From Bacteroidota bacterium (lineage in GTDB: Bacteria > Bacteroidota > Bacteroidia > Flavobacteriales > Schleiferiaceae), in NCBI GenBank assembly GCA_024742495.1, contig JANSYJ010000003.1:496001-560000 (forward strand): DNA of 64,000 nucleotides, given 5' to 3'. The position numbers and the translations under genes are program-made. Below, one piece after another: positions 11,841-19,620 of this stretch. The notes beneath the pieces were generated by a model that was given only the letters and a program-made list of their open reading frames with translations, was not told where the DNA came from and made no database searches. How positions within the stretch are numbered: position 1 is the first letter of the stretch; each line of letters starts with the position of its first letter.

Positions 11841-12508
11841 GGACTTAAAGTTGTGATTGGTACCCTTTCGGTAAGGTAACCTTGAATAAAGGCTCTTTGA
11901 AGAATGCCTTCAATAAGTTTATCCTCTTCATCCTCTAAAGGTGCATAAGGTGTTTTTAAGTCGATATGGTTAAAATAGGCTACCGTATTCCACCAAAAGG
12001 CATTCCAGCCAGAACGATATTCGGATATTAACTTATAGGTCGTTATGCCGGTTTCTCTTGAGACCAGTTTGGATAAAATTTGACCCTCACTGTGGGTGAG
12101 TTTTACTATCTCTTCTTCAAAGTCTTCGCGAATGTATTCTTGAAACTCTTTGATGAGCTTCTTGCGACGCCATTTGCTTTTGCCTTCTAAAAGTAGGTTT
12201 AAACTATCGAGCTTATTTCCCGCAATTACCGCATAAGGATAAACTTTCATCACCTTGCGTTTAAGGATGTAATAACGGCGACGAGCCTCCCTAGAATCAA
12301 AGGTGGGCTTATCCATCAGGAGTACTTCATCCAAAATCATAATTGGAATGGTATCTCCATCCACAATTATTGCATCCATGATATCCGTGCGATTCATGGC
12401 TGCATATTGAACGATGCTATCCTTTAACTGACCTGACTTATCCGGCTGTGCAACAGCAAATAAGGTGCTCAGCAAACATAATACAACAATGGCTTTAAGC
12501 CTATTCAT
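11837..12508 (-). CDS. DUF4294 domain-containing exported protein
   Basis: 223 residues with an N-terminal signal peptide (MNRLKAIVVLCLLSTLFAVA). The DUF4294 core runs from about residue 45 (VDGDTIPIMILDEVLLMD) through a basic RRRYYILKRKVMKVYPYA stretch to about 190. The family is confined to Bacteroidota and its function is not known. The start codon directly follows the stop of the biotin carboxylase gene, so both are probably on one transcript. Confidence 0.85.
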   Translation of the reverse strand: MNRLKAIVVLCLLSTLFAVAQPDKSGQLKDSIVQYAAMNRTDIMDAIIVDGDTIPIMILDEVLLMDKPTFDSREARRRYYILKRKVMKVYPYAVIAGNKLDSLNLLLEGKSKWRRKKLIKEFQEYIREDFEEEIVKLTHSEGQILSKLVSRETGITTYKLISEYRSGWNAFWWNTVAYFNHIDLKTPYAPLEDEEDKLIEGILQRAFIQGYLTERVPITTLSP

Positions 12509-13990
12509 TTAAGAGCGTTTAATTTTCCAATTACTACGACTGCCTTCGCTATCATTTAATACTTCAGGCTTTTTATTGGCATCGGCCACAAGCTTGGCTA
12601 CTATGGTGCTTGCTACATCTTCATTATTATTCGACTTAGCATCCAATAGTTCTGGCTGAAAATGCTTGTTGACAAAATGCGTATCGAAGTTACCTGAAAT
12701 AAAAGCATCATGCTCCATTACAAAACGCGCAAATTCCATGGTAGTGCGTAAGCCCACAATCTTATAATCATCAATGGCTCGGATCATTCGCAAACGTGCT
12801 TCTTCCCGATCTTTTCCATGCGTTACCAGTTTTGAAATCATCGGATCATAGTAAATCGGAATGTCCATTCCTTCCTCAAAACCATCATCAACCCTAACGC
12901 CCACGCCATGTGGTCTTTGGTATACGCGCAAGTTTCCAATATCGGGCATGAAATTGCTTCGCGCATCTTCGGCATATACCCTAACCTCTATCGAGTGTCC
13001 ATGAATATGCAAATCTTCTTGCTTAAAGCTGATCTCTTCTCCGCGTGCTACTCGAATTTGTTCCTTCACCAAATCAACACCCGTAATCATTTCCGTAACC
13101 GGATGTTCTACTTGCAAACGGGTATTCATTTCCATGAAATAGAAATTGTGTTGTTCATCCATAATGAACTCCACCGTTCCCGCACCTAGATAATCACAAG
13201 AACGCGCTACATCAACTGCCTTCTGACCCATTTTAGCCCGCAGTTCAGGACTGATAATAGGTGAAGGTGCTTCTTCTATAACCTTTTGGTGACGACGCTG
13301 CACTGAGCACTCTCGCTCGAAAAGATGCACCATATTTCCATGAGAGTCGCATAAAACCTGCACCTCAATATGTCGTGGAGAACCCACATATTTTTCAATA
13401 AAAACCGCTCCATTACCAAAAGCACTTTTCGCTTCCGAAATGGCACTTTCGATTTGTTCTGCTAGTTCTTCTTCGCGCTCTACTACGCGCATTCCTTTTC
13501 CGCCACCACCTGCAGAGGCCTTTATTAAAACCGGAAAGCCAATCTCCTTTGAAATACGAATGGCCTCTTCTTGATCGTCGATCTCACCCTCAGTTCCTGG
13601 AACCAATGGAATATCAAAGGCTCGTGCGGCTTCCTTTGCCGCAAGCTTATCGCCCATAACCTTCATAGAATGGGCTTTTGGTCCAATAAAAATTAAACCC
13701 GCCTCTTCCACAGACTGGGCAAATGCCCCATTCTCACTTAAAAAGCCGTAGCCTGGATGAATGCCATCAACATTTAAAGCTTTACAAGCGGCAATAATTT
13801 TATCGCCCAATAAATAAGACTGAGCCGAAGGCGCTGGCCCAAGGTGCACCGCTTCATCGGCATATTTAACATGGGGGGAATTACGATCGGCATCGGAATA
13901 AACCGCCACCGTTTTTATGCCCATCTCACGGGCTGATTTCATGATGCGTAAAGCAATTTCGCCGCGATTGGCAATAAGAATCTTATTCAT
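12509..13990 (-). CDS. accC: Biotin carboxylase subunit of an acyl-CoA carboxylase
   Basis: 493 residues: N-terminal MNKILIANRGEIALRIM, glycine-rich ATP-grasp loop KASAGGGGKGMRVV near residue 160, ERECSVQRRHQK near 225 and MEMNTRLQVEHPVTE near 290. It carboxylates biotin on a BCCP partner using ATP and bicarbonate. The length and a divergent C-terminal tail (about 450-493) are closer to the acetyl/propionyl-CoA carboxylase alpha type than to the about 450-residue E. coli AccC. No biotinyl domain is fused and no BCCP or carboxyltransferase gene is in the window, so the acyl-CoA substrate is open. Confidence 0.9.
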   Translation of the reverse strand: MNKILIANRGEIALRIMKSAREMGIKTVAVYSDADRNSPHVKYADEAVHLGPAPSAQSYLLGDKIIAACKALNVDGIHPGYGFLSENGAFAQSVEEAGLIFIGPKAHSMKVMGDKLAAKEAARAFDIPLVPGTEGEIDDQEEAIRISKEIGFPVLIKASAGGGGKGMRVVEREEELAEQIESAISEAKSAFGNGAVFIEKYVGSPRHIEVQVLCDSHGNMVHLFERECSVQRRHQKVIEEAPSPIISPELRAKMGQKAVDVARSCDYLGAGTVEFIMDEQHNFYFMEMNTRLQVEHPVTEMITGVDLVKEQIRVARGEEISFKQEDLHIHGHSIEVRVYAEDARSNFMPDIGNLRVYQRPHGVGVRVDDGFEEGMDIPIYYDPMISKLVTHGKDREEARLRMIRAIDDYKIVGLRTTMEFARFVMEHDAFISGNFDTHFVNKHFQPELLDAKSNNNEDVASTIVAKLVADANKKPEVLNDSEGSRSNWKIKRS

Positions 13991-14243
13991 GGTATATGCT
14001 GATTAGCTCTGCTAAATTAGGGCCTAAATCCGAGATATAGCTTGAATTAGACGATAATTATCCACAGTTGAATTTCATCATTAGCTCTCCAAAACACTAA
14101 TTGTTAAGGACTTAAATTTTAAGGTTAAGACTTTTAAACGGCAGCTATTAAAGCTTGGCTTTTATTTAATTAAGTCTCGCAATCTTGGGCTTCATCAAAG
14201 CTCGGATTTGACAATTATCCGGATATAATAGCTCGGGCAATGC

Positions 14244-14251
14244 TACCTTTG
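14244..14251 (+). promoter_or_regulatory. -7 promoter box of mnmE
   Basis: TACCTTTG, exact TAnnTTTG, only 4 bases before the first ATG (14256) and 10 before the second (14262). The transcript would start at or almost at the initiation codon. Confidence 0.5.
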
Positions 14252-14255
14252 CCGA

Positions 14256-15659
14256 ATGCGAATGGAAGACACCATCTGTGCTTTAAGCACCGCTCCGGGG
14301 ATGGGAGCTATTGCGGTTATACGATTGAGTGGTAAGGAGACTTACCCCGTAATTAATCGCATTTTCAGAGGCTATTCAAAGCGTCATCAATTAGAGGGAT
14401 CAAAGGAATACCAAAGTGTATTGGGATCTATATACGATGAAGATCAGCTGGTAGATGAAGTAATGCTCACGCTGTTTAAAGGTCCACAATCCTATACCGG
14501 TGAGGATGTAATAGAAATTGCTTGTCATGGCAGCACTTATATCCAAGAAAGAATTTTAAGGCTGCTCAACAAGGAAGGCATTCGACTTGCCGATCCTGGG
14601 GAATATACCTTGAGGGCTTTTATTAATGGCAAGATGGACTTATCGCAAGCGGAGGCCGTTGCCGATTTAATTTCCTCAGAAAATCAAGCTTCGCATCAAA
14701 TTGCATTGCAGCATTTGAGAGGTGGTATTTCCAAGGAGATAAGAGAATTACGGGCAGAGTTGATTGATTTCGTTTCCTTAATAGAGTTGGAACTCGATTT
14801 CTCAGAAGAAGATGTGGAATTTGCTGATCGCTCGAAATTTTTAGAATTGCTCCATCGCATTCAAGCGGTACTAAACAGTTTAATAAGCTCTTATGATACG
14901 GGTAATGCTATAAAAAGCGGAGTGCCAGTGGCCATTGTTGGGGCGCCAAATGCTGGGAAATCAACCTTGCTTAACACCCTGCTAAAAGATGACAAAGCGA
15001 TAGTCACTGAAATTGCTGGAACTACCCGTGATGCCATCGAGGATGAAATTCAAATTAATGGCATTAGCTATCGATTTATAGATACCGCGGGTATCCGTGA
15101 AACCGACGATATGGTAGAATCGATTGGTATTCGAAGAACTTATGAAAAGGTAGAGCAAAGCGACTTGGTGCTCTTCCTCTTTGCTGCCGATCGTTTGCAA
15201 GAGCCCTCTGGATGGCAAGCGCTCAAGGAGGAATATCAATCCATAAAGGAAAAAGCTCAAGATCGTAAGTTCTTGTTTTTGATAAATAAGCAGGAAATGC
15301 TACCGACCCTAAGAACGGAGGAAGAGCAATACTTAAATAGTTTAAAACCTTTATTTCTCAGTGCCAAGGCGAAAGAAGGCATTCAGGAATTACAGGACAA
15401 AATTGGTTCCTTTTACCGCTGGGGCGATTTGGCTGCTAGTCAGAATATTATCACTAATGTCCGTCATTTAGATGCTTTAAAGAAAAGCCTTGATCAAGTT
15501 CAAGTGGTGATGGACAATCTAGAAGCTGGTATTAGCGGTGACCTTCTTTCCATCGACATCCGCACTGCCCTCAGCGAATTGGGCAGTATCATTGGAGAAG
15601 TAGATGTAGATAAAGACATCCTTGGGAATATTTTTGGGAAGTTTTGTATCGGGAAATAG
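14256..15659 (+). CDS. mnmE: tRNA uridine-5-carboxymethylaminomethyl modification GTPase MnmE
   Basis: 467 residues. The N-terminal formyl-THF-binding domain (DTICALSTAPGMGAIAVIRLSG) is followed by helical domains, an inserted G domain with GAPNAGKST (about 229-237), TAGIRE and NK, and the C-terminal FCIGK motif essential for the family. With MnmG it modifies U34 of tRNAs. The ATG at 14262 (MEDTICA) is an equally good start. It is transcribed divergently from accC across a 265-base spacer. Confidence 0.97.
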   Translation: MRMEDTICALSTAPGMGAIAVIRLSGKETYPVINRIFRGYSKRHQLEGSKEYQSVLGSIYDEDQLVDEVMLTLFKGPQSYTGEDVIEIACHGSTYIQERILRLLNKEGIRLADPGEYTLRAFINGKMDLSQAEAVADLISSENQASHQIALQHLRGGISKEIRELRAELIDFVSLIELELDFSEEDVEFADRSKFLELLHRIQAVLNSLISSYDTGNAIKSGVPVAIVGAPNAGKSTLLNTLLKDDKAIVTEIAGTTRDAIEDEIQINGISYRFIDTAGIRETDDMVESIGIRRTYEKVEQSDLVLFLFAADRLQEPSGWQALKEEYQSIKEKAQDRKFLFLINKQEMLPTLRTEEEQYLNSLKPLFLSAKAKEGIQELQDKIGSFYRWGDLAASQNIITNVRHLDALKKSLDQVQVVMDNLEAGISGDLLSIDIRTALSELGSIIGEVDVDKDILGNIFGKFCIGK

Positions 15660-15803
15660 GCCCTATCATCCCTAAATACAGACAATCTAAAAACCTCTTT
15701 TTTTTAAATGTTTACCGCATTATCTCTTAAGCTAATGGTGAGTAATTAGAGGGCGTTTTTATTATTTAGTTGCGCTATTATTAAGAGATGGCACATTTTA
15801 TTC

Positions 15804-17063
15804 CTAAAACCTAAAAGCTCTTGACTTAAGCTCACACTCCGCATTGGAAATACCATGTTTTTTGGCAACACTCCTCCAGTGTTTCACGGCAGTGCTAACT
15901 TCTTCCATAATTTGGTGTGCATGCGCTTCTTCTAATCTAAAGTATTTAGTCACTTCCATCGCTAAATCTAAGTCCAATGCATTGTCACTATCCGAAATAT
16001 TTAAACTAAGTCCTGTTGCTGTCTCCACAGGGTTGATATCGTAGGCTGGAGATAAGATCCATCCTTCGGGCTTTAAAATAAAACCGTGATTTCGCAAATG
16101 GTCATCGGTATTCGATACACTAATGCTAAAAACAATTCTTCTCCAAAGCTCTTCCAAATCAGCTTCTACATTTCCTCCGTTGCTAGTCAAAAAATCAACA
16201 ATATCCAGGTAACTGCCTCCATCTTGGCCGTCAACAAAACCAAGCATGGTCATGGCGGAAGCGAAATGAACTCTCCCTCCATCCGGTGTGCGATCGAAGC
16301 GTTTGGTTAAAAAAGTGTGGTGTTTGCTCGAATACTGTTGTGCCTTACATTCTGCCATGCTAATTCCGGCAGCTTTCGCCAAGTCATATGTCACCATTTC
16401 CCAGGCTCCAATATTAAATTGATCATTGCCACTCGGGAATTTTGCAATCCATAGATGGCCTTGTTCATCAACTATACTTGCTTTTGGTCTTGCACCACCC
16501 AAAGAACTACCCGGAGCCACTAAGATATTTAACCATTTAAGGTAGTCTGGGTCATCCACCACATTTTCATTTTCCAAGTTTAAACTGGCTTGTTCCAAGT
16601 CCCGAATAGATGCCCATGGCGGAGATGCCATTTCTTTATTGTTATCTAAAAATGGTCCATCTGCAGCCAGTTTAAAACGAAGTCCCCCGATCCGATGGCC
16701 GTCATATACGCCCAATAAATAATCCGTTTCACACAGATTCTCTTCTCTCCTTCCTTGCTTTCTGGCTAATGCAGCTTCCCTTCTGCGCATTAAAACTCTG
16801 CCCCACCTGTCTGGTGAAGAATCGAGGAAAGCGCCAAAGTTTGTTTTATCATCTTTTAGAAAGTGCAGGCCCGAATACAAGTCCAGTTCTGGATCTAAAA
16901 CTTGTGCAAAGCCCTGCTTAAGCCATTCTTGCTCATATTCAAATGAAAAGACCTCTTTTCCGCGTAAGAGCTCAGAATGAAGTACGCCCATTAGTTTAGG
17001 ACCGCGTAATTCGCGCCAATCGGCATAAACATATAAATCTCTTCGTGAGCTTTTTTTGCTCAT
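15804..17063 (-). CDS. hipA: HipA-family serine/threonine kinase toxin (first pair)
   Basis: 419 residues. The N-terminal HipA_N-like region covers about 10-110. A glycine-rich ATP loop GSSLGGARPK lies at 185-194 with IAKFPS at 206-211. The catalytic loop SNTDDHLRNHGF is at 317-328 and the Mg-binding aspartate D342 lies in SPAYDINP. All kinase residues seem intact. Members phosphorylate translation factors such as aminoacyl-tRNA synthetases; the target here is unknown. ATGA-type 4-base overlap with the antitoxin gene upstream. Its 3' end is repeated elsewhere in the island (17681-17700 and 18978-19097). Confidence 0.92.
   Translation of the reverse strand: MSKKSSRRDLYVYADWRELRGPKLMGVLHSELLRGKEVFSFEYEQEWLKQGFAQVLDPELDLYSGLHFLKDDKTNFGAFLDSSPDRWGRVLMRRREAALARKQGRREENLCETDYLLGVYDGHRIGGLRFKLAADGPFLDNNKEMASPPWASIRDLEQASLNLENENVVDDPDYLKWLNILVAPGSSLGGARPKASIVDEQGHLWIAKFPSGNDQFNIGAWEMVTYDLAKAAGISMAECKAQQYSSKHHTFLTKRFDRTPDGGRVHFASAMTMLGFVDGQDGGSYLDIVDFLTSNGGNVEADLEELWRRIVFSISVSNTDDHLRNHGFILKPEGWILSPAYDINPVETATGLSLNISDSDNALDLDLAMEVTKYFRLEEAHAHQIMEEVSTAVKHWRSVAKKHGISNAECELKSRAFRF
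15811..15830. repeat. 20-bp direct repeat, left copy (inside hipA 3' end)
   Basis: CTAAAAGCTCTTGACTTAAG, identical to 17681-17700. It codes for the last residues of HipA and lies just inside the gene's 3' end. Confidence 0.85.
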
Positions 17064-17383
17064 GATGGCTTTTTTCTTTTAGGAGCACGCTTAGCTGTTT
17101 CCAAATTTGCATCCTGTAATTTCCTTCCTAATTCATCATCCTTGGCTACAAGTAATAAATCCTTCTCTAGACCTAGGACTTTTAAAACATTTAAATACTG
17201 ACCAACCCCAACACCAGAATGACCTTGCTCGATCTTCACTAATGTACTCCGCCCCATCCCAGCACGTTCGGCCACTTGGCTAGTACTTAATTTTCTTCTT
17301 AGTCGCGCCAGGCGTAGATTCTCGCCAAGTTCTTCCAATATTCGCTGAATTCTTGGTAGTAAAGTCGGAGTCTTATTCGCCAT
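17060..17383 (-). CDS. hipB: HipB-like XRE antitoxin (first pair)
   Basis: 107 residues. A helix-turn-helix of the Xre/Cro type covers about 17-73 (LGENLRLARLRRKLSTSQVAERAGMGRSTLVKIEQGHSG). A basic, probably disordered tail (KRAPKRKKPS) follows and may help to bind DNA or toxin. It overlaps hipA by 4 bases and is expected to repress the operon and neutralise the kinase. An imperfect palindrome and a -7 box lie immediately upstream. Confidence 0.9.
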   Translation of the reverse strand: MANKTPTLLPRIQRILEELGENLRLARLRRKLSTSQVAERAGMGRSTLVKIEQGHSGVGVGQYLNVLKVLGLEKDLLLVAKDDELGRKLQDANLETAKRAPKRKKPS

Positions 17384-17401
17384 AATGTTTTATTATTAAA
17401 A

Positions 17402-17451
17402 CAAAATTAGGCAAAATTGTCTATTTAAACGCACATTATACATTGATGTGC
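17402..17451 (-). promoter_or_regulatory. Promoter and putative operators of the first hipBA pair
   Basis: On the minus strand a -7 box TAATTTTG lies at 17409-17402, 19 bases before the hipB ATG. An imperfect palindrome AGGCAAAATTGTCT (17409-17422) and an inverted repeat GCACAT-N9-ATGTGC (17431-17451) overlap or precede it. These are plausible autoregulatory sites and differ from those of the second pair. Confidence 0.45.
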
Positions 17452-17680
17452 TTCCATTCACTTTCGTTCGAGATGTGCTAATTAGACTGATTTCGGCTGC
17501 CTTTATACAGAATCTTATCCTCTATTGCTGGTCTAAAATCGGTCGCCAAAATGAAGTAATTACAAAAGGATTCACTTGCATATTAGCCTTCTTTGATCTT
17601 GCTAACTTGATACACTACCAAAGGCCAAAACAGGCAGCATTTGCCGATTTGTTGTACGATGACGCATTCTGTTGAGAAAG

Positions 17681-17700
17681 CTAAAAGCTCTTGACTTAAG
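17681..17700. repeat. 20-bp direct repeat, right copy (beyond hipB)
   Basis: Identical to 15811-15830 and in the same orientation, so the first hipBA pair is bracketed by the repeats (about 1.87 kb from start to start). Sequence on either side differs between the copies. Confidence 0.85.
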
Positions 17701-17726
17701 ATTAAGCAACAGCTTTTGTTTCCATA

Positions 17727-18938
17727 TTATAAATTGCTGTATTTACTCCTCAGTGTTTGATAGATTTCTTGAGCTTCTTTTAGGCTTATACCGCAACCCG
17801 AAGCTAACTGAACGAGATCCGGATGCGCGCCGGAATTAATAAAGGGAATAAGCAAGCCTAAAAATTTATTTATTCGATCGCGTTCCTCATTTGAAATGTT
17901 AGACTCATTAGAATCGGAAAAGTGTTTTTCGTAAGGATTAATCGACAAATCATGTTTCAAAATACGATTCATAGTGTTGACCATACTCAATCCAACTGAA
18001 TAATCTTCCTCTATAGGCACAGTAAGTCCAGCTTTACATAGCTTATTGGTCATGGCCTTAAAACCTTCTTGGGTCATTGCATATCTGAACAACAGATTCT
18101 CTTTTTCAATAAAATATGTTGCCGCAAAATGGGGTGATCTGTTCCATTCATCTAAGGAGAACTGAAAAATCCCCTTATTCCATTGAACCTTAAAATGCTC
18201 CTTTACTTTGAAGGTTTCTAAATCCGTAGTTTCTTGTTCTGCAACATGATGCTTTAAAACAGTATTTCCCCCCATTACCTTTGGCATTTCTTGTCCATAG
18301 AGAAGCATGAAATAAGGAAAAGGATTTGCATAAACAGATTTCATAAAACTTTCATCATCATCCACATCGGTAAACACCTCTGTTGCATAAATGTAAATAT
18401 CATCTACATCAAAGGATAAGAAAGGGGCTATAAGACCAAAGGTCTGCCAGCATTCACCATTATTTCCCAGCAGTAAGAAATAGAGAGAATGCTCATGACC
18501 GTTTTTACAATTGACTTCTATTCCAGGAGAATAAACCAGGAGTTCATCTCCTAGAATTTCATCTCGCATAATAAAGAATTCGTCTTCAGGACGCTCTACG
18601 ATTCTACCAAACACATACCTCCATGGGGTTGATAATTGAAATTTTAAATACTCCTGTTCTTCTTTGGGAAGTTGATTAAGCATTGGATGGTGAAGGTATT
18701 TATTGAGTAAGCCATCTTTCATTAATGCCTTTCCGATAATAAACTCTGCACTTGCTTTGGGAAAAAATGCTTTAGGCATCTCTCTTATTATGTGCTTGTA
18801 CTTTCTTTCTGCCAGTTCAATTTTCTTTGTTACCCCTCCCCTTGCAGCGATGAAATGCATTAAGAAATTGTCTATTGCTCGCTCACATAGTTGACTATGT
18901 TTGACACACAATGCTTTGATATTCGAATATTCTTTCAT
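17727..18938 (-). CDS. Hypothetical protein, 403 aa, in the hipBA region
   Basis: I do not recognise this protein. It is soluble and acidic with no signal peptide or membrane helix. Visible parts: a helical N-terminus (1-70), a middle section rich in aromatic and acidic residues (about 90-300, with a run DVDDIYIYATEVFTDVDDD), and a C-terminal section (about 340-403) whose end looks like a small helix-turn-helix (LASGCGISLKEAQEIYQTLR). It is preceded by a TACCTTTA box and the sequence AAAAAGG before the ATG. It lies between two copies of hipA 3'-end sequence, in the orientation of the first hipBA pair. It is probably expressed, but its role is unknown. Confidence 0.65.
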   Translation of the reverse strand: MKEYSNIKALCVKHSQLCERAIDNFLMHFIAARGGVTKKIELAERKYKHIIREMPKAFFPKASAEFIIGKALMKDGLLNKYLHHPMLNQLPKEEQEYLKFQLSTPWRYVFGRIVERPEDEFFIMRDEILGDELLVYSPGIEVNCKNGHEHSLYFLLLGNNGECWQTFGLIAPFLSFDVDDIYIYATEVFTDVDDDESFMKSVYANPFPYFMLLYGQEMPKVMGGNTVLKHHVAEQETTDLETFKVKEHFKVQWNKGIFQFSLDEWNRSPHFAATYFIEKENLLFRYAMTQEGFKAMTNKLCKAGLTVPIEEDYSVGLSMVNTMNRILKHDLSINPYEKHFSDSNESNISNEERDRINKFLGLLIPFINSGAHPDLVQLASGCGISLKEAQEIYQTLRSKYSNL

Positions 18939-18977
18939 CCTTTTTAAATTCTTAGTGAAATTCTCAATATATCCACT

Positions 18978-19097
18978 TTATAAAGGTACTTGATATGCGC
19001 TGGACTTAAGCTCACACTCGGCATTAGAAACACCATGTTTTTTGGCAACACTCCTCCATTGTTTCACGGCAGCGCTAAATCTTGCTATGTTCGGTTC
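18978..19097 (-). pseudogene. Remnant of a further hipA gene (C-terminal end only)
   Basis: Translated on the minus strand this gives …AAVKQWRSVAKKHGVSNAE and then CELKSS, followed by a new tail and a TAA stop at 18978-18980. That closely matches the HipA C-terminus at 15804-15900, and about 75 bases are nearly identical (19002-19077 against 15822-15897). Upstream the frame closes with a stop at 19098-19100, so only the last 40 codons or so remain. Confidence 0.8.
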
Positions 19098-19132
19098 TTA
19101 GTCAATTCAACAAAATCGAACTAGTGCAAATA

Positions 19133-19150
19133 TGATGCATTTATCCATCA
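19133..19150. promoter_or_regulatory. Putative HipB operator 1 (TGATG-N8-CATCA)
   Basis: TGATGCATTTATCCATCA, an inverted repeat of 5 bases with an 8-base spacer, upstream of the second hipBA pair. Same 5-8-5 layout as the E. coli HipB operator (TATCC-N8-GGATA). Confidence 0.7.
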
Positions 19151-19173
19151 CTAAATAGATTTATCATTAGTTA

Positions 19174-19191
19174 TGATGATTATATACATCA
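19174..19191. promoter_or_regulatory. Putative HipB operator 2 (TGATG-N8-CATCA)
   Basis: TGATGATTATATACATCA, 41 bases from site 1 start to start, about four helical turns. Confidence 0.7.
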
Positions 19192-19223
19192 CTTATTTTT
19201 TAGGTAAACATTTTATAATCCTT

Positions 19224-19231
19224 TATATTTG
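19224..19231 (+). promoter_or_regulatory. -7 promoter box of the second hipBA pair
   Basis: TATATTTG, exact TAnnTTTG, 38 bases before the ATG at 19270. Confidence 0.55.
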
Positions 19232-19247
19232 ATGTGATTTTACATCA
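19230..19247. promoter_or_regulatory. Putative HipB operator 3, overlapping the -7 box
   Basis: TGATGTGATTTTACATCA, 56 bases after site 2. It overlaps the last two bases of a -7 box TATATTTG (19224-19231), so occupation would block transcription of the second hipBA pair. Confidence 0.75.
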
Positions 19248-19269
19248 TTAAAGCTTAATTTAAGTTATT

Positions 19270-19620
19270 ATGAAGGAATTTTCCACCATAGAATTAAGGC
19301 GAATGACCGATGACATGGTCATTAAGGCCATTGGTGAATACATACGATCAGTACGTTTAGACAGGAATTTAACCCAAGCGCAATTAGGGGATCGCTCAGG
19401 TGTACATAGAACAACCATCCGTGACCTTGAATTGGGAAAAAGAAGTACACTACTGACCCTAATACAAGTATTGCGTTCATTGGACCAATTGCAAACTCTG
19501 AAAAACTTTAAGATTTCAAAGGACTTGAGTCCACTTGAGCTAGCCAAACTCGAAATCAATGAAAGAAAACGAGCAAGCGGTTCAAAGTCTGAACAGAAAC
19601 CTAAAACATCAGACTGGTAA
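19270..19620 (+). CDS. hipB: HipB-like XRE antitoxin (second pair)
   Basis: 116 residues. An Xre-type helix-turn-helix spans about 12-72 (AIGEYIRSVRLDRNLTQAQLGDRSGVHRTTIRDLELGKRS). A basic C-terminal tail follows (KRASGSKSEQKPKTSDW). The stop TAA shares one base with the toxin ATG, typical of a coupled antitoxin-toxin pair. Three matching inverted repeats upstream are its likely binding sites. Only the fold is shared with the HipB at 17060-17383. Confidence 0.9.
   Translation: MKEFSTIELRRMTDDMVIKAIGEYIRSVRLDRNLTQAQLGDRSGVHRTTIRDLELGKRSTLLTLIQVLRSLDQLQTLKNFKISKDLSPLELAKLEINERKRASGSKSEQKPKTSDW

Noticed and set aside
14208-14229. TTGACA and TATAAT before mnmE as a sigma-70-like promoter
   Set aside because: The two hexamers are only 10 bases apart, far below the needed 16-18; the TACCTTTG box is the better candidate.
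17448-17675. 75-codon open frame between hipB and the 20-bp repeat
   Set aside because: No recognisable domain, odd composition, no promoter or ribosome site, and it begins inside the inverted repeat upstream of hipB.
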